This document shows, piece by piece, positions 43,157 to 52,237 of a DNA stretch of 64,000 bases. Every line of letters starts with the position of its first letter. Within the stretch, counting starts at the first letter, position 1. This stretch comes from Devosia neptuniae (GTDB lineage Bacteria; Pseudomonadota; Alphaproteobacteria; Rhizobiales; Devosiaceae). The stretch is taken from positions 1,302,001 through 1,366,000 of the forward strand of contig NZ_CP104965.1 of the NCBI RefSeq assembly GCF_025452235.1, given 5' to 3'. Made by a program: the position numbers and the translations under genes. The notes beneath the pieces are model-generated. The model made no database searches. It had not been told where the DNA came from and saw only the letters and a program-made list of their open reading frames with translations.

Positions 43157-44227
43157 ATGACAAAGCCCCCGGAAGACTTTCTCAGCGTCCTCAATGCCCG
43201 TAGCCAGGACATCTTCAAGAAGATCGTCGAGCGCTATCTCGATACCGGCATGCCGGTGGGCTCGCGCGATCTCAGCCGCATGCTGCAGGTGGGGCTGTCG
43301 CCCGCTTCGGTGCGCAATGTCATGGCGGACCTCGAAGATCTGGGGCTGATCGCGGCCCCGCATACCTCGGCCGGCCGCGCCCCGACGCAGGAAGGCCTGC
43401 GGTTTTTCGTCGATGCCATGCTCGAAGTGGGCGCGGTCGATGAACGCGAGCGCAGCCAGATCGCCAGCCATATCGAAGGACGGCAGGGGCAGGTTGAGGA
43501 TTTTCTGACCGAGGCCAGCCAGCTGTTGAGCGGCCTCAGCCAGGGGGCAGGGGTGGTGATCGCTGCCAAGGCCGACATGGTGCTGCGCCATATCGAATTC
43601 GTACGGCTCGACGCCAGCCGCGCCATGGCCGTGTTGGTGGGGCAGGACGGGCAGGTGGAAAACCGCATCCTCGACCTGCCGCCGGGCCTTGCCGCCAGCA
43701 CCTTGACCCAGGCCAGCAATTATCTGGCCCATCACGTGGTGGGCCGTACCATTGCCGAGGCGCGCAAGGTTTTGGCCGAGCAACGCGCCGAACAGCGGGC
43801 CGAACTCGATGAGCTGACGCAAAAGCTGGTCGATGCGGGGATTGCCACGCTCAGCCAGCCCTCGGCCTCGAGCCAACCCACGGTGATCGTGCGCGGCCGG
43901 GCCAATTTGATCAATGACGCCATGGCCTCCGAAGATCTGGCGCGGATGCGGCAGCTGTTCGACGAGCTCGAGAGCAAGGATGGCTTGCTGGACCTGTTGG
44001 GTGACGCCGAAAAAGCGCAGGGCGTGCGCATCTTTATCGGCTCGGAAAACAAGCTGTTCTCACTCTCCGGCTCCTCGGTGATCCTGAGCCCCTATAAGGA
44101 CGCCAATGACAAGGTAGTCGGCGTGTTGGGCGTGATCGGGCCGACCCGGCTCAACTACGCCCGCATCGTGCCGGTGGTGGATTATACCGCCAATGTGATT
44201 TCCGCGATGATGGCGCGGAAGCGCTAG
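43157..44227 (+). CDS. hrcA: Heat-inducible transcription repressor HrcA
   Basis: A 356-aa repressor that controls groESL through CIRCE operators. An N-terminal winged helix (IFKKIVERYLDTGMPVGSRD, SRMLQVGLSPASVRNVMADL) is followed by the HrcA core with GAF-like fold (LGVIGPTRLNYARIVPVVDY at the end). The ATG lacks a clear ribosome-binding site. grpE follows after 84 bases with its own heat-shock promoter. Confidence 0.95.
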   Translation: MTKPPEDFLSVLNARSQDIFKKIVERYLDTGMPVGSRDLSRMLQVGLSPASVRNVMADLEDLGLIAAPHTSAGRAPTQEGLRFFVDAMLEVGAVDERERSQIASHIEGRQGQVEDFLTEASQLLSGLSQGAGVVIAAKADMVLRHIEFVRLDASRAMAVLVGQDGQVENRILDLPPGLAASTLTQASNYLAHHVVGRTIAEARKVLAEQRAEQRAELDELTQKLVDAGIATLSQPSASSQPTVIVRGRANLINDAMASEDLARMRQLFDELESKDGLLDLLGDAEKAQGVRIFIGSENKLFSLSGSSVILSPYKDANDKVVGVLGVIGPTRLNYARIVPVVDYTANVISAMMARKR

Positions 44228-44243
44228 TGCGGCGTTCCCAAGG

Positions 44244-44272
44244 CTTGAAAAAGCGCCATGTTTGGCCGATAT
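44244..44272 (+). promoter_or_regulatory. Sigma-32 type promoter for grpE
   Basis: CTTGAAA (44244-44250) and GGCCGATAT (44264-44272) with a 13-base spacer match the heat-shock promoter, 40 bases upstream of grpE. Confidence 0.65.
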
Positions 44273-44311
44273 GGCTGACTAAATCCCGAACTCTCTGCGG
44301 AACCCAAATTC

Positions 44312-44896
44312 ATGATGAGCGACGAAAACGCCGCCAATGGCGAAACGCCCGAAGTCGAAACCCCTGAAGCGACCCCTGAGATCGACCCGATCGAAGCGCT
44401 GCGCGCCGAGAATGCCGAGCTCAAGGACCGGGTGTTGCGGACCATTGCGGAGATGGAAAACCTGCGCAAGCGCACCGAGCGCGATGTCGCCGATACGCGT
44501 TCCTACGCCATTGCCGGCTTTGCCCGCGACATGCTCTCGGCCACCGATGCACTGAGCCGGGCCCTGCTGGTGCTGCCGCCCGAAGCCCGCGAATCGGGCG
44601 ACGCGACCACCAAGAGCCTGATCGAAGGCATCGAAATGACCGAGCGCGAAATGCAGCGCCTGCTGGCCAAGCACGGCGTCAAGCCGATCGAGGCCGAAGG
44701 CCAGAAATTCGATCCGCACAAGCATCAGGCCATGTTCGAAGTCCCCGATCCCAGCCGCCCCGAAGGCACGGTCGTGCAGGTCGTGCAGGCGGGCTTTGCC
44801 ATCGGCGACCGCGTGCTGCGCCCCGCCATGGTCGGCGTCGCCAAAGGCGGCCCCAGCCACGCCCCGGCGGACGAAACGGTGGATAAGAGCGTTTGA
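44312..44896 (+). CDS. grpE: Nucleotide exchange factor GrpE
   Basis: A 194-aa co-chaperone that releases ADP from DnaK. An acidic N-terminal tail leads into the long dimerising coiled coil ([39 protein letters not shown]) and the beta-wing domain ([19 protein letters not shown]). A terminator follows the stop after 26 bases. dnaK is 2.2 kb further on, separated by three genes. Confidence 0.96.
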   Translation: MMSDENAANGETPEVETPEATPEIDPIEALRAENAELKDRVLRTIAEMENLRKRTERDVADTRSYAIAGFARDMLSATDALSRALLVLPPEARESGDATTKSLIEGIEMTEREMQRLLAKHGVKPIEAEGQKFDPHKHQAMFEVPDPSRPEGTVVQVVQAGFAIGDRVLRPAMVGVAKGGPSHAPADETVDKSV

Positions 44897-44922
44897 CGGC
44901 CTGAGGCCAGCTCACCACTCTA

Positions 44923-44952
44923 GGGGCGCCAGCAATGGCGCCCTTGTTGTTT
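44923..44952 (+). terminator. Intrinsic terminator after grpE
   Basis: GGGGCGCCA-GCAA-TGGCGCCC is followed by TTGTTGTTT. Confidence 0.8.
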
Positions 44953-44968
44953 GGAGAGGAACACGACC

Positions 44969-45715
44969 TTGGCAGAGGATCTCTATGAGCGGCCCGAGCT
45001 TTACGATCTGGTCTCGCCGCCCGATCCGGACATGGAGCGCTTCTATGTCGAGGCAGCGGGCGGGTCCGGCCGGCAGGTGTTGGAACTGGCCTGCGGCACC
45101 GGGCGGCTCACCCTGCCGCTCCTGCGCTCAGGCGCCGATGTCACGGGCGGGGATCTCTCCCCGGCCATGCTCGATGCAGCGCGGCAGCGGGCGAGCATGG
45201 AGGGACTGGCACCCAATCTGGTGCCGCTCGACATGCGCGATTTCGCGCTGGGGCGACGCTTTGACACGATTATCGTGGCGGCCAATTCCCTGCTGCATCT
45301 TACCCAGGCCGCGGACCAGCTGGCTTTCCTTGCCAGCGCGGCGAGGCATTTAAAGCCGGATGGCCGGCTCATCTTCGATATTTTCGTGCCCAGCGCGTGG
45401 ATACTCAGCCGGCCCGGCGATGAGCGCCAGCTATTGGGGCTGTTCGCGCATCCCGAATTGGGAGAGGTCCGTATCGAGGAAACCATCGCCTATGATCCGA
45501 TCGCTCAGATCAGCCATATCGATTGGTATTGGTCACATCCGGCGGAGCAGGACTTCCGCCATACCAGACTGGCGATGCGGCAAATCTATCCGCAGGAACT
45601 GCTGCTCTTGCTGGAGCGCGGCGGGTTCGCGGTGATCGAGCGCTTTGGTGGGTTTGATCATAGCCCGCTCACGCCCACCAGCATGCGGCAGGTGGTGATC
45701 TGTGCGGTGAGATAG
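44969..45715 (+). CDS. Class I SAM-dependent methyltransferase
   Basis: A 248-aa methyltransferase-fold protein. Motif I is VLELACGTGRLTLPLLRSG with GGDLSPAMLDAAR after it, both typical of SAM binding; the C-terminal part has a beta-rich extension. The substrate is unknown. Starts at TTG 44969 (GGAGAGGA ten bases upstream); another TTG at 44951 lies within the ribosome-binding site region and is rejected. It converges on pncA with adjacent stops. Confidence 0.85.
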   Translation: MAEDLYERPELYDLVSPPDPDMERFYVEAAGGSGRQVLELACGTGRLTLPLLRSGADVTGGDLSPAMLDAARQRASMEGLAPNLVPLDMRDFALGRRFDTIIVAANSLLHLTQAADQLAFLASAARHLKPDGRLIFDIFVPSAWILSRPGDERQLLGLFAHPELGEVRIEETIAYDPIAQISHIDWYWSHPAEQDFRHTRLAMRQIYPQELLLLLERGGFAVIERFGGFDHSPLTPTSMRQVVICAVR

Positions 45716-46351
45716 CTACCCTAGAATATCCTTGCTCAGCACCCGTTCCACGCCGCCCTCTGCCATATCGGCCCAGGCCCGTTCCAGGCTCCCCGCATTG
45801 TCGATCGCCCGGGTGGCGTCCTCGATGATTGTCACGTCATAGCCGGCGGCGGCGCCATCGATGGCGGTCCAGCCGACGCAGAAATCGGTGGCGAGGCCGA
45901 CCATATAGAGCCGGTCCACATCGCGCTCGTTGAGATAGCCGGCCAGGCCCGTCAGCGTTTCGCGATCGGCTTCCTGGAAGCCGGAATAGCTGTCGATCCG
46001 GGGATTATAGCCCTTGCGGATGATCAGTTGCGCCTGGGGGATGTCGAGATCGGCCGAAATCTGGGCGCCGTGGCTCATCCAGACGCAATGGTCGGGCCAC
46101 AGCACCTGATTGCCATAAGGCAGTTCAATCGTCTCGAACGGGTTCTTGCCGGGATGATTGCTGGCAAAGGAAATGTGATTGGCCGGGTGCCAGTCCTGGG
46201 TCAGCACGACATTGGTGAATTTTTTGGCCAGGGTGTTGATCAGCGGCACGATCTCGTCGCCGCCGGCCACCGCCAGATTGCCGCCGGGCAGGAAGTCATA
46301 TTGCATGTCGACGACGATCAGCACGTCCTGGGGGGTGATGGCGATCGGCAT
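45716..46351 (-). CDS. pncA: Nicotinamidase
   Basis: A 211-aa isochorismatase-fold amidase that hydrolyses nicotinamide to nicotinate in NAD salvage. The catalytic Asp is in IVVDMQYDFLPGGNLAV, metal-binding residues in TQDWHPANHISFAS, the Lys in IIRKGYNP and the nucleophile Cys in VGLATDFCVGWTA. Length is standard. It is divergent from a small secreted protein. Confidence 0.95.
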   Translation of the reverse strand: MPIAITPQDVLIVVDMQYDFLPGGNLAVAGGDEIVPLINTLAKKFTNVVLTQDWHPANHISFASNHPGKNPFETIELPYGNQVLWPDHCVWMSHGAQISADLDIPQAQLIIRKGYNPRIDSYSGFQEADRETLTGLAGYLNERDVDRLYMVGLATDFCVGWTAIDGAAAGYDVTIIEDATRAIDNAGSLERAWADMAEGGVERVLSKDILG

Positions 46352-46386
46352 GGCAGCGACTCCTCAAATGAACCGTGATGAGACTG

Positions 46387-46412
46387 CCTTGCCCCGGGCC
46401 GTCCGGGCAAGG
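46387..46412. other. Strong hairpin in the pncA / secreted-protein gap
   Basis: CCTTGCCC (46387-46394) and GGGCAAGG (46405-46412) form an eight-base stem around a GC-rich loop, in the divergent region. It lacks a T-run. Role unknown; it may be an operator for either gene. Confidence 0.35.
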
Positions 46413-46515
46413 GGGGCCACGTTCACCAGCGCCATGGAATTGCGCTTGGCGGCGGCACGTCCGCGTGCCATCTATCTCGCCCGGCCGCAGCAGACGGCCG
46501 GTTTGGGGACAATCC

Positions 46516-46848
46516 ATGCATAATCTTCTCAAGGGCGGTCTTGCCGCCCTGGCCCTTGTGGGCGGCGCAGCGCCGGCCCTGGCACAGAATGTCGAATTCA
46601 CGCTGATCAATGCCAGCTCGCAATCGCTGCATTATTTCTACACCACGCCCAGCGCCGAGAATAATTGGGGCGAGGACCTGCTGGGCCCCGATGGCACGCT
46701 GGAAGCGGGCATGCAGGGCACGGTAAGCATTGGCGACGGCTCGGACCAGTGCCTCTATGATTTCCGCTTCGAGACCGGTGAAGGCGCCACGCTCGAGGTG
46801 AACGAAGTCGATATCTGCACGCTGGACGAATATACGCTGACCGACTAA
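46516..46848 (+). CDS. Small secreted protein of unknown function
   Basis: A 110-aa protein with an N-terminal signal peptide (MHNLLKGGLAALALVGGAAP, cleavage likely after ALAQ-type AxA). The mature part is a small beta-rich domain with two Cys (QCLYDFRFE and VDICTLDEY) that may form a disulfide in the periplasm; NASSQSLHYFYTTPSAENNW and GEDLLGP are its most distinctive stretch. Similar small exported proteins occur in rhizobia-related genomes, to my recollection, under misleading names. The longer frame upstream of 46516 is non-coding in character. Confidence 0.75.
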   Translation: MHNLLKGGLAALALVGGAAPALAQNVEFTLINASSQSLHYFYTTPSAENNWGEDLLGPDGTLEAGMQGTVSIGDGSDQCLYDFRFETGEGATLEVNEVDICTLDEYTLTD

Positions 46849-46950
46849 TTGGCTGGCCCGATCATGGCAGCGCGGCGGGAACGGCGCCGCGCACCTGTCG
46901 GGCCGCGTACAACAATGAATCAAACCCAAGGCAAATCCGGGCTCTGCGCG

Positions 46951-46979
46951 CTTGAAGCGCCATGCTCACCCCCTATATA
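46951..46979 (+). promoter_or_regulatory. Sigma-32 type promoter for dnaK
   Basis: CTTGAAG (46951-46957), a 13-base spacer and CCCTATATA (46971-46979) give a close match to the heat-shock promoter, 117 bases upstream of the dnaK start, leaving a leader of about 110 bases. Confidence 0.75.
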
Positions 46980-47095
46980 CGCCCAAGGCCCAGCAATGGG
47001 CACATTCCAGTTGCAAGGAACCCGGCCTGCGCGGCCACGGGGCTGCTTCGCAAGGAGGGCTCCTCAATGGGTTTGCTGAAAGAGAGGCTAGAGTA

Positions 47096-49009
47096 ATGGC
47101 TAAAGTTATCGGTATCGATCTGGGCACCACCAATAGCTGCGTTGCAGTGATGGACGGCGCCAATCCCAAGGTCATCGAAAACGCGGAAGGGGCCCGCACC
47201 ACCCCCTCGATGGTCGCCTTCAGTAAGGATGGCGAACGTCTCGTGGGCCAGCCGGCCAAGCGCCAGGCGGTCACCAATCCCGAAGGCACGCTGTTTGCCG
47301 TCAAGCGCCTGATCGGGCGCCGCTTTGACGATGGCGTCGTCGCCAAGGACAAGAATCTGGTCCCCTTCAAGATCGTCAAGGCGGACAATGGCGATGCATG
47401 GGTGGAAGCCTCGGGCGAAAAGTATTCGCCCTCGCAGGTTTCGGCCATGATCCTGCAGAAGATGAAGGAAACCGCCGAATCGTATCTGGGTGAAAACGTC
47501 ACCCAGGCCGTGATCACGGTTCCCGCCTATTTCAACGACAGCCAGCGCCAGGCCACCAAGGATGCCGGCCGCATTGCCGGGCTTGAAGTGCTGCGCATCA
47601 TCAACGAGCCGACGGCTGCCGCGCTTGCCTATGGCCTCGACAAGAAGGCCGCCGGCACCATCGCCGTCTATGACCTTGGCGGCGGCACGTTCGACGTTTC
47701 GGTGCTGGAAATCGGCGATGGCGTGTTCGAAGTGAAGTCGACCAATGGCGACACCTTCCTGGGCGGCGAAGACTTCGACATGCGTCTGGTCGATTACTTT
47801 GCCGACGAGTTCAAGAAAGAGCAGGGCATCGACCTGCGCAATGACAAGCTCGCTCTGCAGCGCCTCAAGGAAGCTGCCGAAAAGGCCAAGATCGAACTCT
47901 CCAGCTCGACCCAGACCGAAATCAACCTGCCCTTCATCACGGCAGACGCTTCGGGCCCCAAGCATTTGACGCTCAAACTGAGCCGTTCCAAGTTCGAATC
48001 GCTGGTCGATGACCTGATCCAGAAGACCGTCGAGCCCTGCAAGCAGGCGCTCAAGGATGCCGGCCTCACCGCGGCCCAGATCGACGAAGTCGTGCTGGTC
48101 GGTGGCATGAGCCGCATGCCCAAGGTGCAGGAAGTCGTCAAGCAACTGTTCGGCAAGGAACCCCATAAGGGCGTCAATCCGGACGAAGTCGTAGCGCTCG
48201 GCGCCGCCATTCAGGCCGGCGTGCTGCAGGGCGACGTCAAGGACGTGCTGCTGCTCGACGTGACGCCATTGTCGCTCGGTATCGAAACGCTGGGTGGCGT
48301 GTTCACCCGCCTGATCGATCGCAACACGACCATCCCGACCAAAAAGAGCCAGACCTTCTCGACCGCCGAGGACAGCCAGAGCGCCGTGACCATCCGCGTG
48401 TTCCAGGGCGAACGCGAAATGGCCGCCAACAACAAGCTGTTGGGCAATTTCGACCTGACCGGCATTCCGCCCGCACCGCGCGGCGTGCCGCAGATCGAAG
48501 TGACCTTCGACATCGATGCCAACGGCATCGTGCAGGTTTCGGCCAAGGACAAGGGCACCGGCAAGGAGCAGCAGATCCGCATCCAGGCTTCGGGTGGCCT
48601 CAGCGACGCCGACATCGAAAAGATGGTCAAGGAAGCCGAGCAGAATGCCGAGGCCGACAAGGCCAAGCGCGAAGCTGTGGAAGCCAAGAACCAGGGCGAA
48701 AGCCTGATCCACTCGACCGAAAAGTCGCTCAAGGAATATGGCGACAAGGTCTCGGCTGAGGACAAGACCGCCATCGAAACCGCGATCACCGACCTCAAGG
48801 GCGTGATCGACGGCGAAGACGGCGAAGCGATCAAGGAAAAGACCGCGGCTTTGGCCGAAGCCTCGATGAAGCTGGGCGAAGCCATGTACAAGGCCAGCCA
48901 GGCGGAAGCCGAAGCCAAGGCCAATGGCACTGCCGATGAGGACGAAGACGATGTCGTCGACGCCGACTTCGAAGAGGTCAAGGACGACGACGATAAGAAG
49001 TCGGCTTAA
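47096..49009 (+). CDS. dnaK: Molecular chaperone DnaK
   Basis: A 637-aa Hsp70. The nucleotide-binding domain begins [20 protein letters not shown] with [20 protein letters not shown] and the phosphate loop [14 protein letters not shown]; the substrate-binding domain follows from about residue 390, and the lid ends in the acidic tail [19 protein letters not shown] typical of alphaproteobacteria. ATG 47096 is chosen over the longer frame by homology and GAGAGG. dnaJ is separated from it by an inactive hydrolase gene. Confidence 0.98.
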   Translation: MAKVIGIDLGTTNSCVAVMDGANPKVIENAEGARTTPSMVAFSKDGERLVGQPAKRQAVTNPEGTLFAVKRLIGRRFDDGVVAKDKNLVPFKIVKADNGDAWVEASGEKYSPSQVSAMILQKMKETAESYLGENVTQAVITVPAYFNDSQRQATKDAGRIAGLEVLRIINEPTAAALAYGLDKKAAGTIAVYDLGGGTFDVSVLEIGDGVFEVKSTNGDTFLGGEDFDMRLVDYFADEFKKEQGIDLRNDKLALQRLKEAAEKAKIELSSSTQTEINLPFITADASGPKHLTLKLSRSKFESLVDDLIQKTVEPCKQALKDAGLTAAQIDEVVLVGGMSRMPKVQEVVKQLFGKEPHKGVNPDEVVALGAAIQAGVLQGDVKDVLLLDVTPLSLGIETLGGVFTRLIDRNTTIPTKKSQTFSTAEDSQSAVTIRVFQGEREMAANNKLLGNFDLTGIPPAPRGVPQIEVTFDIDANGIVQVSAKDKGTGKEQQIRIQASGGLSDADIEKMVKEAEQNAEADKAKREAVEAKNQGESLIHSTEKSLKEYGDKVSAEDKTAIETAITDLKGVIDGEDGEAIKEKTAALAEASMKLGEAMYKASQAEAEAKANGTADEDEDDVVDADFEEVKDDDDKKSA

Positions 49010-49030
49010 GTCTTAAGCCAAAGTTATGAA

Positions 49031-49065
49031 AGGGTCCGGCACAAGCCGGGCCTTTTTTGTTTTTG
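49031..49065 (+). terminator. Intrinsic terminator after dnaK
   Basis: AAGGGTCCGGC-ACAA-GCCGGGCC is followed by TTTTTTGTTTTT, 22 bases after the dnaK stop, so dnaJ needs its own transcript. Confidence 0.88.
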
Positions 49066-49080
49066 AGCCGGACGTTCTCA

Positions 49081-49223
49081 CCTTCTCCCCTTGAGGGAGA
49101 AGGTGCCCGAAGGGCGGATGAGGGGTCTCTTTCTGCGCTTCTGGCATGAGATGACGCAGAACCCCTCACCCTGTCATTTCTGCTGAACGCAGAAATGCCG
49201 TCCCTCTCCCTCAAGGGGAGAGG
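49081..49223. repeat. Dispersed modular palindromic element between dnaK and the hydrolase gene
   Basis: Left hairpin CCTTCTCCC-CTTGA-GGGAGAAGG (49081-49103), then GCCC-GAA-GGGC, GGATGAGGGG, TTCTGGCAT, CCCCTCACCC, nested hairpin CATTTCTGC-TGAAC-GCAGAAATG and right hairpin CCTCTCCCTCAAGGGGAGAGG. Near-identical to 52003-52150 and, in reverse, 61441-61626. It fills most of the 350-base gap with no gene. Confidence 0.85.
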
Positions 49224-49261
49224 TAGGGTTGTGACCACATTGCACCAATGCCAGCCATTCC

Positions 49262-49275
49262 GTTTCACGTGAATC
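49262..49275 (+). repeat. GTTTCACGTGAATC 14-mer, copy 4
   Basis: Exact copy in the gap between dnaK and the hydrolase gene, 85 bases before the latter's start. Confidence 0.7.
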
Positions 49276-49359
49276 ACCCGCCGCAAAAACAGCACGATTG
49301 GGCCTAAATCCCGGCCGAATGGGGGGATCAAACAGAGGCACCAAGAACGAGGTGGCTCG

Positions 49360-50427
49360 ATGAGCGATTCCAGCGCGACTATTCCTGAGCCGGCCCACCA
49401 GGCCGATACGATCGGGCGCATTGCCGAATTGATCGGTGGCGATCCGATGAGCCGGCTCGATACCGATATGAAGCATGTGCTCGACGCCCTGGCCGAACTC
49501 GGCGCGCGGCCGCTGGAGCAGGCGACGCCCGCCTCGGCCCGGCGCCAGCCCAAAGCCGCCGACGCCATTGCCGGTATTCTGGCGCTGCAGACCCGTGAGG
49601 CCGCTGACGATGGCGTGAGTGCCGAGGATATTGCCGTCGAGACCGGCGAGGACACGAGCCTGCCTGCGCGCCTCTATCGCCCCTTAGGCCTGCTCAGCCG
49701 ACTCAATCCGATGATCCTCTATTTCCACGGCGGCGGCTTTGTCACCGGCGACCTCGATACCCATGACGCCTCGGCCCGTGCCCTGGCGCGGCGCACCGGC
49801 GCCATCGTGGTCTCGGTCGCCTATCGTCTCGCCCCCGAGCACAAATTTCCCGCCGCCCATGACGATGCCTGGGCCTCCTGGCGCTGGCTGATTGCCAAGG
49901 CGCGCGAGCTGGGCGGTGACCCGCGCCGGCTGGCGATTGCCGGGGAAGATGCCGGAGCAAACCTCGCCGCCAATGTGGCATTGCGCGCCCGCAAGGAACG
50001 CATCACCCAGCCACTGCATCAATTGCTGATCCACCCCATTGCAGGGAGTGACCTGACCACCCCCTCCTATGGCGCGACCCTAAGGGTCCGCCCGATCGGG
50101 CTGGCCGCCATGCGCTGGCGCTTCCGGCACCTGTTCGAGGATGCCGAGCAGATCAAGGACACGCGGATTGATCTGGTCGCCCGCGACGACTGGCGCGGCG
50201 TGGCCCCGGCCACCATCGTGCTGGCCGAGATCGATCCACTGCGTTCGGAAGGCGAGGCCTTGGCCGAAGCGCTGGAAGCCGCGCATGTGCCGGTCAATTG
50301 CTGGGTTTATGACGGGGTAACGCAGGGCTTTTTCGGGCTGGGCGTCCTGGTCACCAAGGCGCTGTTCGCCCAGGGCGACGCCGCCGATGCGCTGAGCAAG
50401 GCCTTCATGTCCGACCGGCGCGGGTGA
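49360..50427 (+). CDS. Alpha/beta hydrolase-fold protein lacking catalytic Ser and His
   Basis: A 355-aa protein of the hormone-sensitive-lipase-like family with a long N-terminal region (residues 1-100). The oxyanion motif is intact (MILYFHGGGFVTGDLDTHDA), and SVAYRLAPEHKFPAAHDD and EIDPLRSEGEALAE are typical. But the nucleophile elbow, normally GDSAGG, reads AGEDAGAN (Asp in place of Ser), and the expected HGF near the end reads TQGFFG (Gln in place of His). The fold is kept but hydrolysis is unlikely. It lies between dnaK and dnaJ, so a binding role in stress is possible, without proof. Confidence 0.85.
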   Translation: MSDSSATIPEPAHQADTIGRIAELIGGDPMSRLDTDMKHVLDALAELGARPLEQATPASARRQPKAADAIAGILALQTREAADDGVSAEDIAVETGEDTSLPARLYRPLGLLSRLNPMILYFHGGGFVTGDLDTHDASARALARRTGAIVVSVAYRLAPEHKFPAAHDDAWASWRWLIAKARELGGDPRRLAIAGEDAGANLAANVALRARKERITQPLHQLLIHPIAGSDLTTPSYGATLRVRPIGLAAMRWRFRHLFEDAEQIKDTRIDLVARDDWRGVAPATIVLAEIDPLRSEGEALAEALEAAHVPVNCWVYDGVTQGFFGLGVLVTKALFAQGDAADALSKAFMSDRRG

Positions 50428-50580
50428 TCGCCGCAAAATCTGCCGAATCAGCAATGTTGAACCGACCGCCGTCGCTTGCTAAGAGCGGCGGCGATGGTTT
50501 TGCCCGTTAAGCGACCCCAGCCCCTTGCGGGGAGCGGGGTCGATTGCCATCTAGGGCGAGACGTGGGGCTGGTTTGATCA

Positions 50581-50597
50581 GGGGCGTATGCGCCCCC
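50581..50597. promoter_or_regulatory. Hairpin just upstream of the dnaJ ribosome-binding site
   Basis: GGGGCG-TATG-CGCCCC stands 12 bases before the GGAG preceding the dnaJ TTG start. It might affect dnaJ translation; no heat-shock promoter was found in this gap. Confidence 0.35.
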
Positions 50598-50619
50598 AAA
50601 ATGCATTCGGAGTTGTTTC

Positions 50620-51758
50620 TTGGCCAAACGGGATTTCTATGAGGTGCTTGGCGTGGCCAAGGGCGCCGACGATGCAGCGCTGAAAAGTGCCTATCGCAAG
50701 CTCGCCATGCAACACCACCCCGATCGCAATCCCGGCAATGCCGACGCCGAGGCCAAGTTCAAGGAAATCAACGAAGCCTACGACACGCTCAAGGACGGCC
50801 AGAAGCGCGCCGCCTATGACCGGTTCGGCCATGCCGCCTTCGAAAACGGCGGCGGGCGTGGTCCCGGTCCCGGTTTCGGCAGCGACTTCAATTCCTCCAT
50901 GTCCGATATTTTCGAGGACATCTTTGGCGACTTCATGGGCGGCGGCCGCCGCGGCGGGGGCGGGGTGGCGCCGCCAAGCTGCGGGGCGCCGACCTGCGCT
51001 ACAATCTTGAAATCAGCCTCGAAGAAAGCTTTGCCGGCCGCACCGTCGAAATCGACGTGCCCACTTTGGTGGGCTGCACCACCTGCGACGGCTCGGGCGC
51101 CAAGCCGGGCACTGGCACTCACACCTGTCGCCAGTGCAATGGCCATGGCAAGGTGCGCGCGGCCCAGGGCTTTTTCACCATTGAACGCACCTGCCCGGTC
51201 TGCCAGGGCCGCGGCCAGATGATGGACCAGCCCTGCACCGATTGCGGGGGCCAGGGCCGCCGCCAGGAAAACCGCAAACTTTCGGTCGATATCCCCAAAG
51301 GCATCGAGGACGGCACCCGCATTCGCCTCGCCAATGAGGGCGAGGCTGGCCTGCGCGGTGGCCCGCCGGGCGATCTCTACATTTTCATCTCGATCCGCCC
51401 GCATGAGCTGTTCCAGCGCGACGGGGCCGATCTTTATGCCCGCGTCCCCATCGCCATGACCACAGCCGCCCTGGGTGGGGAATTTGAAGTGCCCACGCTC
51501 GACGCCACCCGCGCCAAGGTCAAGGTCGCCGCCGGCACCCAGCCGGGCCAGCGCGTCCGCCTCAAGGGCAAGGGCATGCCGGTGCTGCGCAGCAAGGATG
51601 TCGGCGATCTCTATGTGCAGCTCGATATCGAAACGCCCCAAGCCCTGAGCCGCAAGCAGCGCGAACTGCTCGAAGAATTCGCCCGGCTCGAGACCGAAGA
51701 AAACAGCCCGACCTCAGGCGGCTTCTTCGACAAGCTCAAGAAGATGTTTGAGGCTTAG
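50620..51758 (+). pseudogene. dnaJ: Chaperone DnaJ, one-base frameshift as written
   Basis: DnaJ, the J-domain co-chaperone of DnaK, split between two frames. Frame one (TTG start at 50620, GGAG before it) gives the J domain with HPD in [15 protein letters not shown] and the Gly/Phe region, then runs out of frame to 51222. Frame two resumes near 50966 with [20 protein letters not shown] and carries all four zinc motifs ([32 protein letters not shown]) and the C-terminal domains to 51758. One base is missing in the G-rich stretch 50951-50966. All domains are otherwise intact, so either a sequencing slip or a recent mutation is likely. Confidence 0.9.
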
Positions 51759-51788
51759 GGGAACACGCGGCGCTACCCACAAACTCGG

Positions 51789-51932
51789 TGTCACCCCGGC
51801 GCAGGCCGGGGCCCATCTCGAGATCGTGGAACACGCCGCCAGACCGCCTGTTGAGGCTTGCCGGGGCTAACACACACACCTTGCGGCCGATATGGCACCT
51901 CAAGATGGGCCCCGGCCTGCGCCGGGGTGACA
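51789..51932. repeat. Inverted-repeat element with perfect 30-base arms
   Basis: The arms at 51789-51818 and 51903-51932 are exact reverse complements, each starting or ending in the TGTCACCCCGGC/GCCGGGGTGACA form. The arm repeats the scaffold of the 9036-9113 element (GTCA, stem, three-base loop, stem, CC) with other stem bases. It lies in the 480-base gap after dnaJ, which has no gene. Confidence 0.88.
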
Positions 51933-52002
51933 TCGTGGTGGGGGCAGCCTCACACCTCACCCCTGCACACAGCTAGAGCACGAAGATCGGGAGCCACGGT
52001 CT

Positions 52003-52150
52003 TCCCTTCTCCCCTTGAGGGAGAAGGTGCCCGAAGGGCGGATGAGGGGTTTCTTTCTGCACTTCTGGCATAGGCGAACGCAGCACCCCTCACCCTGTCA
52101 TTTCTGCTGAACGCAGAAATGCCGTCCCTCTCCCTCAAGGGGAGAGGGGA
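52003..52150. repeat. Dispersed modular palindromic element downstream of dnaJ
   Basis: Almost identical to the 49081-49223 element over about 145 bases, including GAAGGTGCCCGAAGGGCGGA, CATTTCTGC-TGAAC-GCAGAAATG and the closing CCTCTCCCTCAAGGGGAGAGG. The few differences lie mainly in the short middle part. Confidence 0.85.
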
Positions 52151-52237
52151 AGAGTGATCACGGCTCAAGTCCGGCCCCTTGCCGAATATGGGGCACGCAG
52201 GCACAGTCACTGCACCGCAGCAGGAACTCCCCCGACC

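Noticed and set aside
51057..51758. A separate gene for the C-terminal part of DnaJ
   Set aside because: Begins at a GTG with no ribosome-binding site and inside the conserved DnaJ sequence; a frameshift explains it better.
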